53,995 nt of DNA from Bacteroidota bacterium (GCA_016715625.1 JADJZU010000018.1:1-53995); one strand, 5' to 3'; shown: positions 1-9,680, numbered from the stretch's first letter. Program-made: numbers and translations. The notes: a model not told the origin generated them from the sequence alone.

Positions 1-50
1 AAAGACGCCCACGCGCGCCTCAAAAGAAGGGGGTCATAGTGCCCAATGTC

Positions 51-668
51 ATGATGCTCTTTATACTAAGGCTCGGTTTAAAAAAGGCTACCACGCCCGA
101 GAAGTTGCTGGCGCGTTTGCGCATGCACATTCAAATGCTCACCGGCAATGCCAACTTCACTACACCGGAGCCCACACTCCCGGTGTTGCAGGCAGCAGCC
201 GATGAACTGGAGCAGGCCATAGACGATGTCAACAGCGGCAACAAGGCCAAAATACCGCACCGCAATGCGGTGGTGGCGCAGGTGGAGGAGTATATCCGCA
301 CCCTCAGCTATTATGTGCAGCTCACCAGCAATGGCGATGCCGAAAAGATTCAGAGCGCAGGCTTTGAGCTGCGCAAAGAACCTTCGGCTCCTCAGTTACC
401 TGTGCAGGTGGCTAATCTGCGGGCCGAGGCCTTGGGCAATGGCAAAATAAAGCTGCGCTGGAAGGCAGTCAGCAATGCCGACATCTATGTGGTGCAGGCT
501 TCTAAAGACATCTACAACTTTAAGGAAGCCATCATGGACAAAACCACCCGCAGCAGTTTTGTCTTTGAGAATCTGGAACCCGGCACCATGTATTACATGA
601 AGGTGTTTGCCATCAACAGTGTGGGCGATGGCAACCCGAGCGATGTGGTGGAGCAGCGGGTACTATAG
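51..668 (+). CDS. Fibronectin type III domain protein
   Basis: About 205 residues. The N-terminal ~90 residues are helical and charged. The C-terminal ~90 residues form a fibronectin type III-like beta-sandwich, with a KLRWKAV strand, the pattern TMYYMKVFAINSVG and a closing NPSD. There is no convincing signal peptide. An in-frame GTG at 39 and ATGs at 51 and 54 are possible starts; ATG 51 is preferred because the sequence then opens MMLFILRLGLKK. Proteins of this size with one C-terminal FnIII domain are common and uncharacterised in Bacteroidota. A role in protein-protein or carbohydrate contact is only an inference. The 5' context lies outside the window. Confidence 0.8.
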   Translation: MMLFILRLGLKKATTPEKLLARLRMHIQMLTGNANFTTPEPTLPVLQAAADELEQAIDDVNSGNKAKIPHRNAVVAQVEEYIRTLSYYVQLTSNGDAEKIQSAGFELRKEPSAPQLPVQVANLRAEALGNGKIKLRWKAVSNADIYVVQASKDIYNFKEAIMDKTTRSSFVFENLEPGTMYYMKVFAINSVGDGNPSDVVEQRVL

Positions 669-980
669 TGTTTTTTAATGGTTAGAAATTTGGTGTTTCA
701 TCAGAGCCTCCGCAAGGGGGCTTTGGTGTTTTGGGGTAAAAACTATCGGATGTTCCCCATTTTTATGCCGGGCGGATGTCCGCATTCGTTTATGTTCTAA
801 TCCTGTAATCTTTACCCTTTGTGATGCAAGGTCCCTGATAGCAGGGGCCTTTTTGCTGATAGCCGCTATAAAATGCCCTGCCCTGATATTGCAAAATACC
901 CTCCCGGTGCCTATGCCTGCAAAAAACAAGGCATGCTTACCCAAAAATGCATGTAACTTAGCCCGTAAAATATACCGGAT
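669..980. other. Intergenic region with two hairpins
   Basis: These 312 bases hold no convincing gene. Two GC-rich hairpins are visible on the + strand: 705-722 (7-bp stem with GCAA loop) and 829-850 (9-bp stem followed by five T). The first may end the FnIII gene transcript. The second looks like an intrinsic terminator lying 160 bases past that gene, so a short untranslated RNA between the two hairpins cannot be excluded. A 104-codon reverse-strand frame here resembles nothing recognisable. Confidence 0.5.
829..854 (+). terminator. Intrinsic terminator-like hairpin
   Basis: A nine-pair stem (829-837 with 842-850, one G-U pair) with a 4-base loop is followed directly by a T run. It lies between the FnIII gene and dps. 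Confidence 0.5.
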
Positions 981-1457
981 ATGAAACATCTAAATGCCAT
1001 TGGGCTTGATAAAAAGAAATCTTCTCAACTGGCCGACCGCCTCAACGAGCTACTGGCCAACTATTCCATTTTTTATCAAAATGCCAGAGGATACCACTGG
1101 AACATTAAAGGCGAAAAGTTTTTTGAACTGCATCTTAAGTTTGAGGAGTTATACAACGATTTGCTGCTGAAAATAGACGAGGTGGCGGAGCGTATTTTAA
1201 CGCTGGGTCATGCCCCCAAGCATACCTATTCCGAGTATCGTAAACTTTCAAAAATTGCGGAAAGCAACCATGTGTCCGATGGCACAAAGGCGGTAGAAGA
1301 CGTATTGGGTTCCTTCAAAATTATAATTACGCTGCAGCGCGACCTGCTTGAAAGATCTGCCGAAATAGGAGACGAGGGTACCAATGCGCTGATGAGCGAC
1401 TACATCCGGGCTCAGGAAAAACTGGTGTGGATGTATTCGGCTTATCTCAAAAAATAG
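981..1457 (+). CDS. dps: Dps-family ferritin-like DNA-protection protein
   Basis: The 158-aa length is normal for Dps, a dodecameric cage that oxidises and stores iron with hydrogen peroxide and shields DNA under stress. The ferroxidase ligands are all present with canonical spacing: His39, His51, Asp66 and Glu70 (12, 15 and 4 residues apart, as in E. coli Dps His51/His63/Asp78/Glu82). The RGYHWNIKG motif identifies the family. The short Lys-rich N-terminus could contact DNA. It is a single-gene unit; any OxyR- or PerR-type control is not visible in the sequence. Start ATG 981 gives the expected N-terminus. Confidence 0.95.
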   Translation: MKHLNAIGLDKKKSSQLADRLNELLANYSIFYQNARGYHWNIKGEKFFELHLKFEELYNDLLLKIDEVAERILTLGHAPKHTYSEYRKLSKIAESNHVSDGTKAVEDVLGSFKIIITLQRDLLERSAEIGDEGTNALMSDYIRAQEKLVWMYSAYLKK

Positions 1458-1549
1458 TGCAGGGTGAATAGCCTGCATATGCTCCGAATTTAGAAAGGCA
1501 TTCTTTTGTTTTTACTATTGCTGCCATAAATGAAGCGGCAACAATATCT

Positions 1550-2112
1550 ATGAGCTTTTAATAGCCGGACTCGGCAACATTGGAGAGGAATACGAAAACA
1601 CGCGCCACAACATTGGTTTTAAAATTGCCGATGAACTGGCCGCACTCCACAAAACTTCCTTTACGTTGGAGCGCCTGGCTTTTTTGGCTGAATACAGAAG
1701 CCGCGGCAAAAAGGTCTACCTCATAAAGCCTACCACCTACATGAACTTATCGGGCAAGGCGGTGCGCTACTGGATGAATGAACTGAAAATACCGCAGCAG
1801 AATATTTTGGTAGTGCTTGATGACTTAGCTATACCGTTTGGCAGCATCCGCATCCGTATGAAAGGCAGCGATGGAGGGCATAACGGCCTCAAGGATATAG
1901 ATGCCACCCTCGGCAATGGTAATTATACGCGCCTGCGCTTTGGAATTGGCAGCGAGTTTGCCAAAGGAAGGCAGGTAGACTATGTGCTGGGCAAGTGGAC
2001 AGCCGATGAAGCCAAACTGCTGCCGGAGCGGATGAAGCTGGCCTGCGATGCGGTCAACAGTTTTATGTTTGAAGGAGTAGAACGAGCGATGACGAAATAC
2101 AATAAGAGTTAG
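1550..2112 (+). CDS. pth: Peptidyl-tRNA hydrolase, frameshifted near start codon
   Basis: The enzyme releases tRNA from stalled peptidyl-tRNA and is usually essential. The frame ending at 2112 has all catalytic signatures: GLGNIG, TRHNIG, KPTTYMNLSG, DDLAIPFG and HNGLKD. It has no ATG at the right place. ATG 1550 opens Met-Ser-Phe and then hits TAA at 1559. Adding one T to the TTTT run at 1556-1559 would give Met-Ser-Phe-Leu-Ile-Ala-Gly-Leu-Gly, an ideal Pth N-terminus, for a 187-aa protein of normal length. ATG 1530 also reaches a stop after seven codons. A homopolymer sequencing error is the likeliest cause. A non-AUG start or a true lesion are alternatives. Confidence 0.9.
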
Positions 2113-2121
2113 CGCAACTGA

Positions 2122-5100
2122 TTATTTCATCAGCGTTACGCTTCCCTTATAAAGTTTTTCAGGTCCATCACTCTGAATAAACGCAACTGAAATTTGATAT
2201 ACGAATACTGCAGGCATCATAGGTTTGCCTTTGAATGTACCATCCCATTTGAAGTTGTGGTCGTTGCTTTCAAAAACTTTTTCACCCCACCGATCGAAAA
2301 TCTCTACCGACAAATATTTTATCTGTCCTAGGTTTCCGAATACTTCAAAGAAGTCGTTTGCACCATCACCATTAGGCGTGAATACGTTCGGAATAAAGAT
2401 TACAGGTCCTCGCACAAAAATAGGCACAAGCACAGTATCGCTACATCCGTTGGTGTCTACGCCAATCACGATATAACGTGTATCTCCGGCAGGCGATACT
2501 ACAGACAAAGGACAATCTGCACAACTCAATCCTTCCGAAGGAATCCAGGTGTAAGTAAGATTTCCTGATGCAGCATTGCTCACAATCTGAACTGTAATGC
2601 TATCACCAAGGAGCAGCTTAGCTGTTCCAGGTTGAGCGCTCAGGTTCAAATCGGGAAGTACGGAAAGATTAAAACTAACTACACTATCGCACCCTGCTGT
2701 AGACTGTAGCGTATCGCTGTAATTGCCGGCATTGCTGTAATAAACTCCGTTGTAAAAGAACCATTGTCCGAAGCAAATCGTTTGGTTAAACTGCGATTGA
2801 AACTCGCTTATGAAAGATAGGTTGGTGGACAGAACGCTGTCGCATCCGGTGGCGGCTGTAAGGGTATCTATATACACCCCGGGCGCAGTTTGATATGCAC
2901 CACCCACAAAGAAACTGTCTGAGATACAAACGCTGACCTGTCTGCTTCCGGTAATTTGCGGAGGTTCATTGATGAGCGCGGTGTCTGCTGCAGTGCAATT
3001 GTTATTATCTGTTACCAAAAGAGTGTATGTACCTGCCGCTACATTTTGTAAATCTTCGCTGTTGAACTGACCATTGTTCCAATTGAATTGAGATGGCATT
3101 GCAGCACCGGTCACAGTTAAATCTACACTGCCACTTGCTTCCCCGAAACATGCCGCATCGGTTGACAAGTGAGAGAGGGTCATCGCCTGAGGTTGCGTAA
3201 CGATTGCAGAATCAGTAATTGTGCATCCATTCGAATCAGTAACCAATACGCTATAACTACCTCCGCCTATCGCAGTAAGATCTTCGGTAATGTATGTTCC
3301 ACTATTCCAATCAAATGCGTAGGGTACAGTTCCACCACCCACGGTTATATCTATGCTTCCGTTGTTTAGTCCGGCACACGTAGCATTAACAACAGTATGA
3401 GTGATGCTGAGAGGAGTAGGCTGAGTAATGGTTACGGTGTCCAGTCGCAGGCAGAATACAGAGTCAAAAACATAAACTACATAGGTTCCGGTGTCAATAT
3501 TGGTGAGCGGAGAATTAAACTCAGTGGTATCCACATTCCAGTAATAAATGTAAGGCGGTACTCCACCCACCGGTAGCACATTGGCAATGCCTGAGCTGTC
3601 GGCATGACAACGCAAATTTTGTGCGTTTATGCTGATGCTAAATGGAGGAGGTATCAGGTTTAACATCACACTATCCGGTTTCTGACAACCATTGGCATCC
3701 GTTACGGTCACATAATAGGTGCCCGGAGGAAGTCCATAAATCGAATCTGAAGTTGACGCGGCAGAATCGCTCCATAAATAAGTATACGGAGGCAGACCTC
3801 CGGTTACATCCAGCACTACTTCACCATCAACCCCTCCAAAACATTTAAAGTGGTACCCATTGTATAGGTGGGGTGTTATAGTAGTGGTCATCAAGGGTAA
3901 AAGCGTGAAGGTTACCGAATCGTTTTTTATGCAGCCGTTAAGGTCAGTAATTTGCACACTAAAAGTGCCTGAAGAGAGTCCGTTAATATCTTCGGTGTTG
4001 TAGGCACCGCTGTTCCAGCTAAATGTGTAAGGATTTGTTCCGCCAAAAGGAGTCAGGTCGATTGCGCCTTGCCCCCCTGCACAATACGGGTCAATCACTA
4101 CAATGGAATCAGACAACAGAGCTGGTTGCCCAACCACTACAGGAATAAACGGAGTAGTGCATTGCAGGCTGTCAGTTATCTGAACGGCATATCCACCGGC
4201 ACAAAGCGCGCTGACACTACTACCTGTTCCAAGAAGTGTTCCTACGCCATTCCTCCACTCGTAAGTATAAGGCGAATTGCCGCCACTTACATTTACAAGT
4301 GCACTACCGTTGCATGCGCCAAAGCAAAGCGCATCGGTTGGTAAAGTAACAGCACTTAAAGCCGCAGGTTCCGATACACTGATCGGGTTACTAACGGTGC
4401 ATCCTCCGGCATCAGTGGCATTCAGCGTGTAATTGCCTGCACATAGGTTAGCCATAATAAAACTGCTTCCTGAATAGACTAAGCCGCCAGATGCGTTCAA
4501 CAAGGTGTAGCTGTATGGAGTAGTACCTGCACTGCTAACCGCGGTGATTATGCCGCTGCAGTTGCCGTTGCATGCAACAGGAGAGGAGGAGGCAGAAGAT
4601 ACAAACGGATTTCCGTAAATACTTACCGGAGTGGTAACTACACATCCGTTCAAATCAGTAATGCGGGAAAAGTAATTTCCCGTACATAAGTTGAAAATGG
4701 TTGCTCCGCTTTGTCCGGCAATAGGAACTCCACCGGCATCGAGCCAGGCGAAGCTATATGGCGGAGTTCCACCTGAAGGTGCAGCAGTAATGCTACCATT
4801 GCAGTTGCTCCCGCAACTGTTTACAGTGGTAGTTAAATTGGGAACAATTGGATTTGGTACGCTCACACTCACCTGAGCGTAAGAGTTGCAACCAATTCCG
4901 TTGATGACATGAACCAGATAGCTTCCATGGCATAAGCCGGTCGCAGTAGTGCCGGATTGACCGAGTGGTGTCCCCATTGAATCTAACCACTGCACCGTAC
5001 ATGGCGGATCGAGACAACCGCCTATGAAATTGACCGTAGCAGTACCATCGCAAAGATTGCTGCACGTGGCATTTGTAGCTGTAGCAGTAATAGGTTGTGC

Positions 5101-6708
5101 ACCGTTTTCATTGATTAATGCCGACACCGTATCCAGACACCCGGGCACAGTGGCATCCTCCACTTCCACCAGATAAACTCCAGCGCAAAGGTTGCCTATA
5201 TACGCAGTAGATTGTTGTGGTGTAGTCAACCAGGTGTAATTGAAAAGGTAGTGACCTCCGGTGCCTTCAGCATTGGCGCTTCCGTTGCACAAACCGCATG
5301 CTGCATTTGTGGTAGTAATGTTGGCACCAATTTCATCGGGCTGCCATATAAAAGCGGTTCCTACAAAAACACATCCGTGTCCGTCTGTGGCAGTCACATT
5401 TGTGTTTCCTCCCTGTAGCCCGGTTACACTGCTGTCGGTTACACCATTAGCCCAGAAGAAGGCATAAGGCAAAGTTCCACCGGTCATGTTCAGCACAGCA
5501 GATCCTCCATAGTCGCCATAGCAAAGGATGGTGCTTCCGGCAGATATGGTTCCTATGAAAGGGAATGCGAAATCGGTAACTAAAACCGGATTTGGAGTGG
5601 CGGTGCAACCATTGCCGTCAGTTACAGTTACAGTATAGTTGCCGGGGCAAAGGTTTATCGCAGTGGCAGTAGTTTGTGATTGCGGGTCGCTCCATTGCAC
5701 AGTATAGGGAGGCGTGCCTCCTGAAAGTGTAGTGGTAGCGGTAGCGCTGCATTGTCCGGTGCATAGGGGCTCTGTATAACTTAATCCGATATTGCTCGGG
5801 CAAAATATGCCGGTGACGGAGTCAATTATACCAAGGCATCCCTGGTCGGTCCAAAGATTGACAGTGGTGTAGTTTATGGCAGGTGGACAATCGTAATACA
5901 CAAAAGAAGGTGTAGCAGAAGTGCTGGTGGTACTGTCAGGAAAGTTCCATTGCCAGTTTATGATGGGGCCGCTTGGTGTAAGTAAAAAATTGGTGGTATC
6001 TCCTGCACAGGTTCCGGCAAGCACATCGATGGTGGCAAAGCTCTCCACAATATAAGGCTCTGTTTCTCCCAGCGCATTGGACTGAGCAAAAGGGGTACAG
6101 TCAACAAACACGCGCTGAATAATCGTGTCGCTGCCAACAACACTGCAACAAGGAGTTTGGTTCTGCACAATGAGCATCACATCAAATGCACCACAACTGT
6201 CAAATGCATAAAATGGACTTACTGCATTACTGGTGGAGCCATCAGGAAAAACCCATGTATATGTGTTATTACCTCCGGGCCCAACTGTCGTATTAGTGAA
6301 CTGAGTGGCAGTACCGAAGCAGGTAGTGTCTGAAGTAAAATTTGCGGTAAGTGGAATATTGTTGACCGGCACCACCACCTGTTGAGTAATGTGGCATGTG
6401 CTGGTAAATAAATTGAAAAACGAATTATGGCAATATGCCACAATAGTCATGGTAACAGTGTAAGTGCCCGGTCCGGGAAACTGATGACAAGGATTTTCTC
6501 CTTGAGCAGTTGTGCCGTCCCCGAAATTCCAACTGATGCTTACCACTTCATCGCAGTCACTGATGTAGTTGCCACATACTTGCCAGCAATTGCACCAAGG
6601 CGAATAGACCATGCTAAACCAGGAACCGGTACAACCATTGGCCGATACAGATTGCGAGGCTGCCAAAAGCAACACAGAAAACAGAAACTTTTTTATGGTT
6701 TCGCGCAT
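2122..6708 (-). CDS. Giant SprB-repeat adhesin with PKD domains and T9SS type B sorting domain
   Basis: A 1528-aa secreted surface protein. Residues 1-23 form a signal peptide. PKD-like domains (SISWNFGDGTT; YTWVFPDGS) fill about 35-300. Roughly twelve SprB-like repeats follow, each with a PPYTYLW-type strand, a GTY-V-VTD strand and an NGC turn. Then come two copies of a shorter unit ending GCDSV. The last ~95 residues are the gliding-motility-associated C-terminal domain (FIPNVFTPNGDG, IFDRWGEKVF, WDGTFKGK, VYQISV), which routes proteins through T9SS. SprB-repeat proteins serve in gliding, adhesion or polymer binding; which of these applies here is unknown. The many Cys pairs suggest disulfides. 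A related adhesin lies at the window's right end. Confidence 0.93.
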   Translation of the reverse strand: MRETIKKFLFSVLLLAASQSVSANGCTGSWFSMVYSPWCNCWQVCGNYISDCDEVVSISWNFGDGTTAQGENPCHQFPGPGTYTVTMTIVAYCHNSFFNLFTSTCHITQQVVVPVNNIPLTANFTSDTTCFGTATQFTNTTVGPGGNNTYTWVFPDGSTSNAVSPFYAFDSCGAFDVMLIVQNQTPCCSVVGSDTIIQRVFVDCTPFAQSNALGETEPYIVESFATIDVLAGTCAGDTTNFLLTPSGPIINWQWNFPDSTTSTSATPSFVYYDCPPAINYTTVNLWTDQGCLGIIDSVTGIFCPSNIGLSYTEPLCTGQCSATATTTLSGGTPPYTVQWSDPQSQTTATAINLCPGNYTVTVTDGNGCTATPNPVLVTDFAFPFIGTISAGSTILCYGDYGGSAVLNMTGGTLPYAFFWANGVTDSSVTGLQGGNTNVTATDGHGCVFVGTAFIWQPDEIGANITTTNAACGLCNGSANAEGTGGHYLFNYTWLTTPQQSTAYIGNLCAGVYLVEVEDATVPGCLDTVSALINENGAQPITATATNATCSNLCDGTATVNFIGGCLDPPCTVQWLDSMGTPLGQSGTTATGLCHGSYLVHVINGIGCNSYAQVSVSVPNPIVPNLTTTVNSCGSNCNGSITAAPSGGTPPYSFAWLDAGGVPIAGQSGATIFNLCTGNYFSRITDLNGCVVTTPVSIYGNPFVSSASSSPVACNGNCSGIITAVSSAGTTPYSYTLLNASGGLVYSGSSFIMANLCAGNYTLNATDAGGCTVSNPISVSEPAALSAVTLPTDALCFGACNGSALVNVSGGNSPYTYEWRNGVGTLLGTGSSVSALCAGGYAVQITDSLQCTTPFIPVVVGQPALLSDSIVVIDPYCAGGQGAIDLTPFGGTNPYTFSWNSGAYNTEDINGLSSGTFSVQITDLNGCIKNDSVTFTLLPLMTTTITPHLYNGYHFKCFGGVDGEVVLDVTGGLPPYTYLWSDSAASTSDSIYGLPPGTYYVTVTDANGCQKPDSVMLNLIPPPFSISINAQNLRCHADSSGIANVLPVGGVPPYIYYWNVDTTEFNSPLTNIDTGTYVVYVFDSVFCLRLDTVTITQPTPLSITHTVVNATCAGLNNGSIDITVGGGTVPYAFDWNSGTYITEDLTAIGGGSYSVLVTDSNGCTITDSAIVTQPQAMTLSHLSTDAACFGEASGSVDLTVTGAAMPSQFNWNNGQFNSEDLQNVAAGTYTLLVTDNNNCTAADTALINEPPQITGSRQVSVCISDSFFVGGAYQTAPGVYIDTLTAATGCDSVLSTNLSFISEFQSQFNQTICFGQWFFYNGVYYSNAGNYSDTLQSTAGCDSVVSFNLSVLPDLNLSAQPGTAKLLLGDSITVQIVSNAASGNLTYTWIPSEGLSCADCPLSVVSPAGDTRYIVIGVDTNGCSDTVLVPIFVRGPVIFIPNVFTPNGDGANDFFEVFGNLGQIKYLSVEIFDRWGEKVFESNDHNFKWDGTFKGKPMMPAVFVYQISVAFIQSDGPEKLYKGSVTLMK

Positions 6709-6720
6709 GGCGCGTATTTT

Positions 6721-8178
6721 TTACTTACAAAGACCAATACCGGTCATCTCTCTTCCGGTGTTTGATATATTTTGCACTTCCGGCTTTTTCATATTTGGAG
6801 GATAAACCCCCTGTTCAATTTTCTCCGACTTCGCATTGTCAGGAACCAGAGATTTTGCCCCAAGCGCTTTTACCGATAACGTGGCATCTCTTGAAAAGCA
6901 AGTTCCGGAACCATCCAATGCAGTTTTATACAGGAGCACATCAAAACTTCGTGTGCCGTTGCTTCCGGTACTGCCAGCGGTAAAAATGGAATTACCTCTT
7001 ATCGCCATCCTGGAAGGATATTCTTCGTTCGCTCCACCATAGGTTTTCGCCCAGAGGAGAGCTCCGTTATCGTCAGTCTTAAATGTGAGCACATCACTTA
7101 TACCATTGGCGGTGCTATACGTAATACCCGTAACAATCCATCCACCTCCCGGTGCGGCCACCATGTCGGCTACGGATTCAAACTTGGTGCCGCCATAAGT
7201 CTTCGCCCAGATAACATTTCCATTTTTGTCGAGGTGCATCAATACGATATCGATGCTTCCTGCACCGGCAGTTGTGTTGCCTGCCAGCATGATGCTGCCA
7301 TCCTTTTTTTCTAATACCGTATAACCCATCATTATCTTAGCACCTGATATCTCTCGCGCCCAAAGAAGGTTTCCGTTTGGCGATATCTTGGCGAGCAGAA
7401 GGTTTCGCTGATCGTCTGTATTTACCTGACGTGCCGGCTGTTCTATCTTCTTATCGGTTTTGCCCTTTCTGGTTACGTTTCCGCTCAGCAAAATGGAAGC
7501 ATCGGCACACACTGTCAATGCAGCAGCTGTTGTGCTCACATCGTTTTCACCGTATGTAATACAACGGCTAAACTGCTTATTCCCTTTGCGGTCTACCTTG
7601 AGCAGATAGGCACATTGCTCCTCGCTGCGCATAGCAAAAAATGCATCGCTTACCATGCTCGATTTTTTCAGCATGCCTGCAATCAGAATTTGATTATCAG
7701 GTGTAGGGGCTATTTGAAATCCTTCTGTTTCATGTCCACCTTCATCAAATATTTTTTTCCATATCAGATTGCCATTCTTATCGGTTTCAATCAGCGTTAA
7801 GTTCTCACCCTCCGCTTTGTTTGGCTGATACTTTTCCGCGGCAAACAACAAATTTCCCGAAGGAAGAGGCAATACATCGTTCACGGTTTCGCGTTCCGGC
7901 CCACCGTAAGAATTACTCCATATCACCTGACCATTGCTGTCAGTTTTCATCAGCAACATGTCGCGCTCTTGCAAGCCGAAGCTTTCGGTTTCGCCAGTTA
8001 TGATAATGTTTCCGTCAGCCAATAACTTAACTGCAGATGCCTTTTCAAAGCCTGTGGCACCAATAGACTTTTCAAATGAGTAGGATTGCGCTTTTACATC
8101 AGCAATGCCGGGCAAAACCCCAAAACACAAAATGTAAATGCTCTTTATCGAAAAAATAGTATGACGAAAATATCTCAT
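6721..8178 (-). CDS. Secreted beta-propeller-like repeat protein
   Basis: 485 residues with an N-terminal signal peptide ending near ADVKAQ. The body consists of ~50-residue repeats of the type GNIIITGETES...LLMKTDSNGQVIWSNSYGG, seen about seven times. This is the pattern of SBBP/delta-60-type blades found in secreted Bacteroidota proteins. No T9SS C-terminal domain is recognisable, so it may be periplasmic, or it may depend on the adhesin gene that follows 12 bases downstream on the same strand. The close spacing suggests cotranscription. The start overlaps nothing on its own strand but lies close to the divergent DoxX-like gene. The function is not known. Confidence 0.8.
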   Translation of the reverse strand: MRYFRHTIFSIKSIYILCFGVLPGIADVKAQSYSFEKSIGATGFEKASAVKLLADGNIIITGETESFGLQERDMLLMKTDSNGQVIWSNSYGGPERETVNDVLPLPSGNLLFAAEKYQPNKAEGENLTLIETDKNGNLIWKKIFDEGGHETEGFQIAPTPDNQILIAGMLKKSSMVSDAFFAMRSEEQCAYLLKVDRKGNKQFSRCITYGENDVSTTAAALTVCADASILLSGNVTRKGKTDKKIEQPARQVNTDDQRNLLLAKISPNGNLLWAREISGAKIMMGYTVLEKKDGSIMLAGNTTAGAGSIDIVLMHLDKNGNVIWAKTYGGTKFESVADMVAAPGGGWIVTGITYSTANGISDVLTFKTDDNGALLWAKTYGGANEEYPSRMAIRGNSIFTAGSTGSNGTRSFDVLLYKTALDGSGTCFSRDATLSVKALGAKSLVPDNAKSEKIEQGVYPPNMKKPEVQNISNTGREMTGIGLCK

Positions 8179-8250
8179 CTGTTCGGGAAGCTACATCTAA
8201 AAACTGAAATACAGAAGAGAGAGGAAAAAAAATTTGTCACATTTGCCGGA

Positions 8251-9057
8251 ATGGAACTATTCCAAAGAGTCAAAGTATGGTTAATGGAAAATACGGTGTT
8301 GTTTTTCCGCATCATTCTGGCATTGACGTTTTCCGGGCATGGATTGGTGTCCTTAGGTTTTAGCCCGGGGTATGAACTGCACTACCGTATCTTTTCTGCT
8401 GTTAATTACTTTGATTTTCCGGCTGAGTTAGCATTAAAGGCTTTAGGGGTTTTCGATTTGAGCATGGCTTTGTGCTGCTTGTTTGGGATTGCGCTTCGAT
8501 ACTCACTTGCTTTAGCAATATTCTATCTATTAATGGTGGCTGGTGCGGGCTGGGTATTTTTTAATCACAAAACCGGATTGGTTTTTGGATTTGCAGAATC
8601 TTTCAGGAGGTTCGCATGGATATTTTATGCGCTGTTTTTGTGGATATATACGTTCAGAGGAAAGAAATATTACACACTGCTAAGAATGGGAATTGCTTTC
8701 GCTTTTCTTGCACATGGCTTGGCCTCGTTGGGTTTGTTTGGTTTAAAAGGCGGGCATATTGAGCTGGCTTCGCAAATTTTATCTGAAGATGTGGCAAACA
8801 AAATGGTCTTCTATAGCGGATATACCGACACCCTATTGGGCTCTTTGCTCCTGATTGGTTTTTTCTCACGTCAGGCGGCAACGATTGGTGCACTTTGGTT
8901 GGTAGTGGTAGTCGTTCTTTCATTTATGATTGCCGTGCCGGATGGAATTTTTAGAACCGGATTTTTACTTTCCTGTGTTTATGTGGCGGTTGACAGTCGT
9001 TGTCATGATAAGGGAATCATATATTACATTACTACCCTATTTAAATCTCAGAAATAA
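8251..9057 (+). CDS. DoxX-like multi-pass membrane protein with internal duplication
   Basis: About 268 aa from ATG 8251. An open frame continues upstream to 8086, but it crosses the divergent gene and is low quality. The protein is almost entirely hydrophobic with seven to eight membrane segments. Two halves each contain a similar motif, SGHGLVSLGFSPGYEL (~residues 27-42) and AHGLASLGLFGLKGGH (~155-170), followed by further helices. This suggests an internally duplicated DoxX/DoxD-type four-helix unit. The function is unknown; DoxX-family proteins are linked to redox and quinone or thiol metabolism. The FAH gene starts six bases downstream, so the two are probably an operon. Confidence 0.7.
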   Translation: MELFQRVKVWLMENTVLFFRIILALTFSGHGLVSLGFSPGYELHYRIFSAVNYFDFPAELALKALGVFDLSMALCCLFGIALRYSLALAIFYLLMVAGAGWVFFNHKTGLVFGFAESFRRFAWIFYALFLWIYTFRGKKYYTLLRMGIAFAFLAHGLASLGLFGLKGGHIELASQILSEDVANKMVFYSGYTDTLLGSLLLIGFFSRQAATIGALWLVVVVVLSFMIAVPDGIFRTGFLLSCVYVAVDSRCHDKGIIYYITTLFKSQK

Positions 9058-9063
9058 AACTTA

Positions 9064-9678
9064 ATGAAAATAATCTGTATTGGCCGCAACTATAGCGAGC
9101 ACGCTAAAGAGTTGAAAAATGAAATACCCGACAAGCCCGTGGTATTTCTAAAACCGCAGACTGCGCTGTTGAAAGACAACAAACCATTTTATTATCCGGA
9201 GTGGACGAAGGATTTGCATTATGAAGCGGAAGTGGTGCTCAAAGTGTGCAAGCAAGGCAAGTATGTAGATGAAAAGTTTGCACACAAATACTTTGAAGAA
9301 GTAACGGTGGGCATAGACTTTACGGCCCGCGATCTGCAAAGCCAGCAAAAGGCCAAAGGCTTGCCTTGGGAGATTGCCAAGGCATTTGATCACTCTGCGG
9401 TAATAGGCAGTTTTAAAAAACTAACCGATGTGCAGCCGGCAGATTCAGGCGTTGCATTCTCTTTGCAATTGAATGGTAAAACGGTGCAGCAAGGCAACAC
9501 AGCCGACATGATGTTTTCGTTCTCCCAAATCATTGCCTATGCATCGCAGTTCTTTACGCTGCAGACTGGCGATTTGATTTTTACCGGCACGCCTGCCGGA
9601 GTGGGTCCTGTAAACATCGGTGACCGCCTGCAGGGTTTTATAGATACAGAATGCTTGTTTGATTTTGAAGTAAAGTAA
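9064..9678 (+). CDS. Fumarylacetoacetate hydrolase (FAH) family protein
   Basis: 204 aa, matching the short FAH-domain proteins (FAHD1/acylpyruvase type) that cleave acylpyruvates or decarboxylate oxaloacetate with Mg2+. The opening IICIGRNYSEHAKEL is characteristic. Metal ligands are visible as Glu54 and Glu56 (HYEAEVVLK) and Asp85 (GIDFTARDLQ). The C-terminal GDLIFTGTPAGVGP loop is conserved across the family. It is a cytosolic enzyme. The exact substrate cannot be read from sequence. It follows the DoxX-like gene closely and converges on the oxidoreductase gene, with only two bases between stops. Confidence 0.9.
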   Translation: MKIICIGRNYSEHAKELKNEIPDKPVVFLKPQTALLKDNKPFYYPEWTKDLHYEAEVVLKVCKQGKYVDEKFAHKYFEEVTVGIDFTARDLQSQQKAKGLPWEIAKAFDHSAVIGSFKKLTDVQPADSGVAFSLQLNGKTVQQGNTADMMFSFSQIIAYASQFFTLQTGDLIFTGTPAGVGPVNIGDRLQGFIDTECLFDFEVK

Positions 9679-9680
9679 GT

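Noticed and set aside
675..989. 104-codon reverse frame in the first intergenic region
   Set aside because: No recognisable domain, odd composition, crosses a hairpin terminator and the dps start; treated as chance.
8086..8250. N-terminal extension of the DoxX-like protein
   Set aside because: The extra residues overlap the divergent gene's start region and are lysine-rich without family similarity; ATG 8251 leads directly into the membrane protein.
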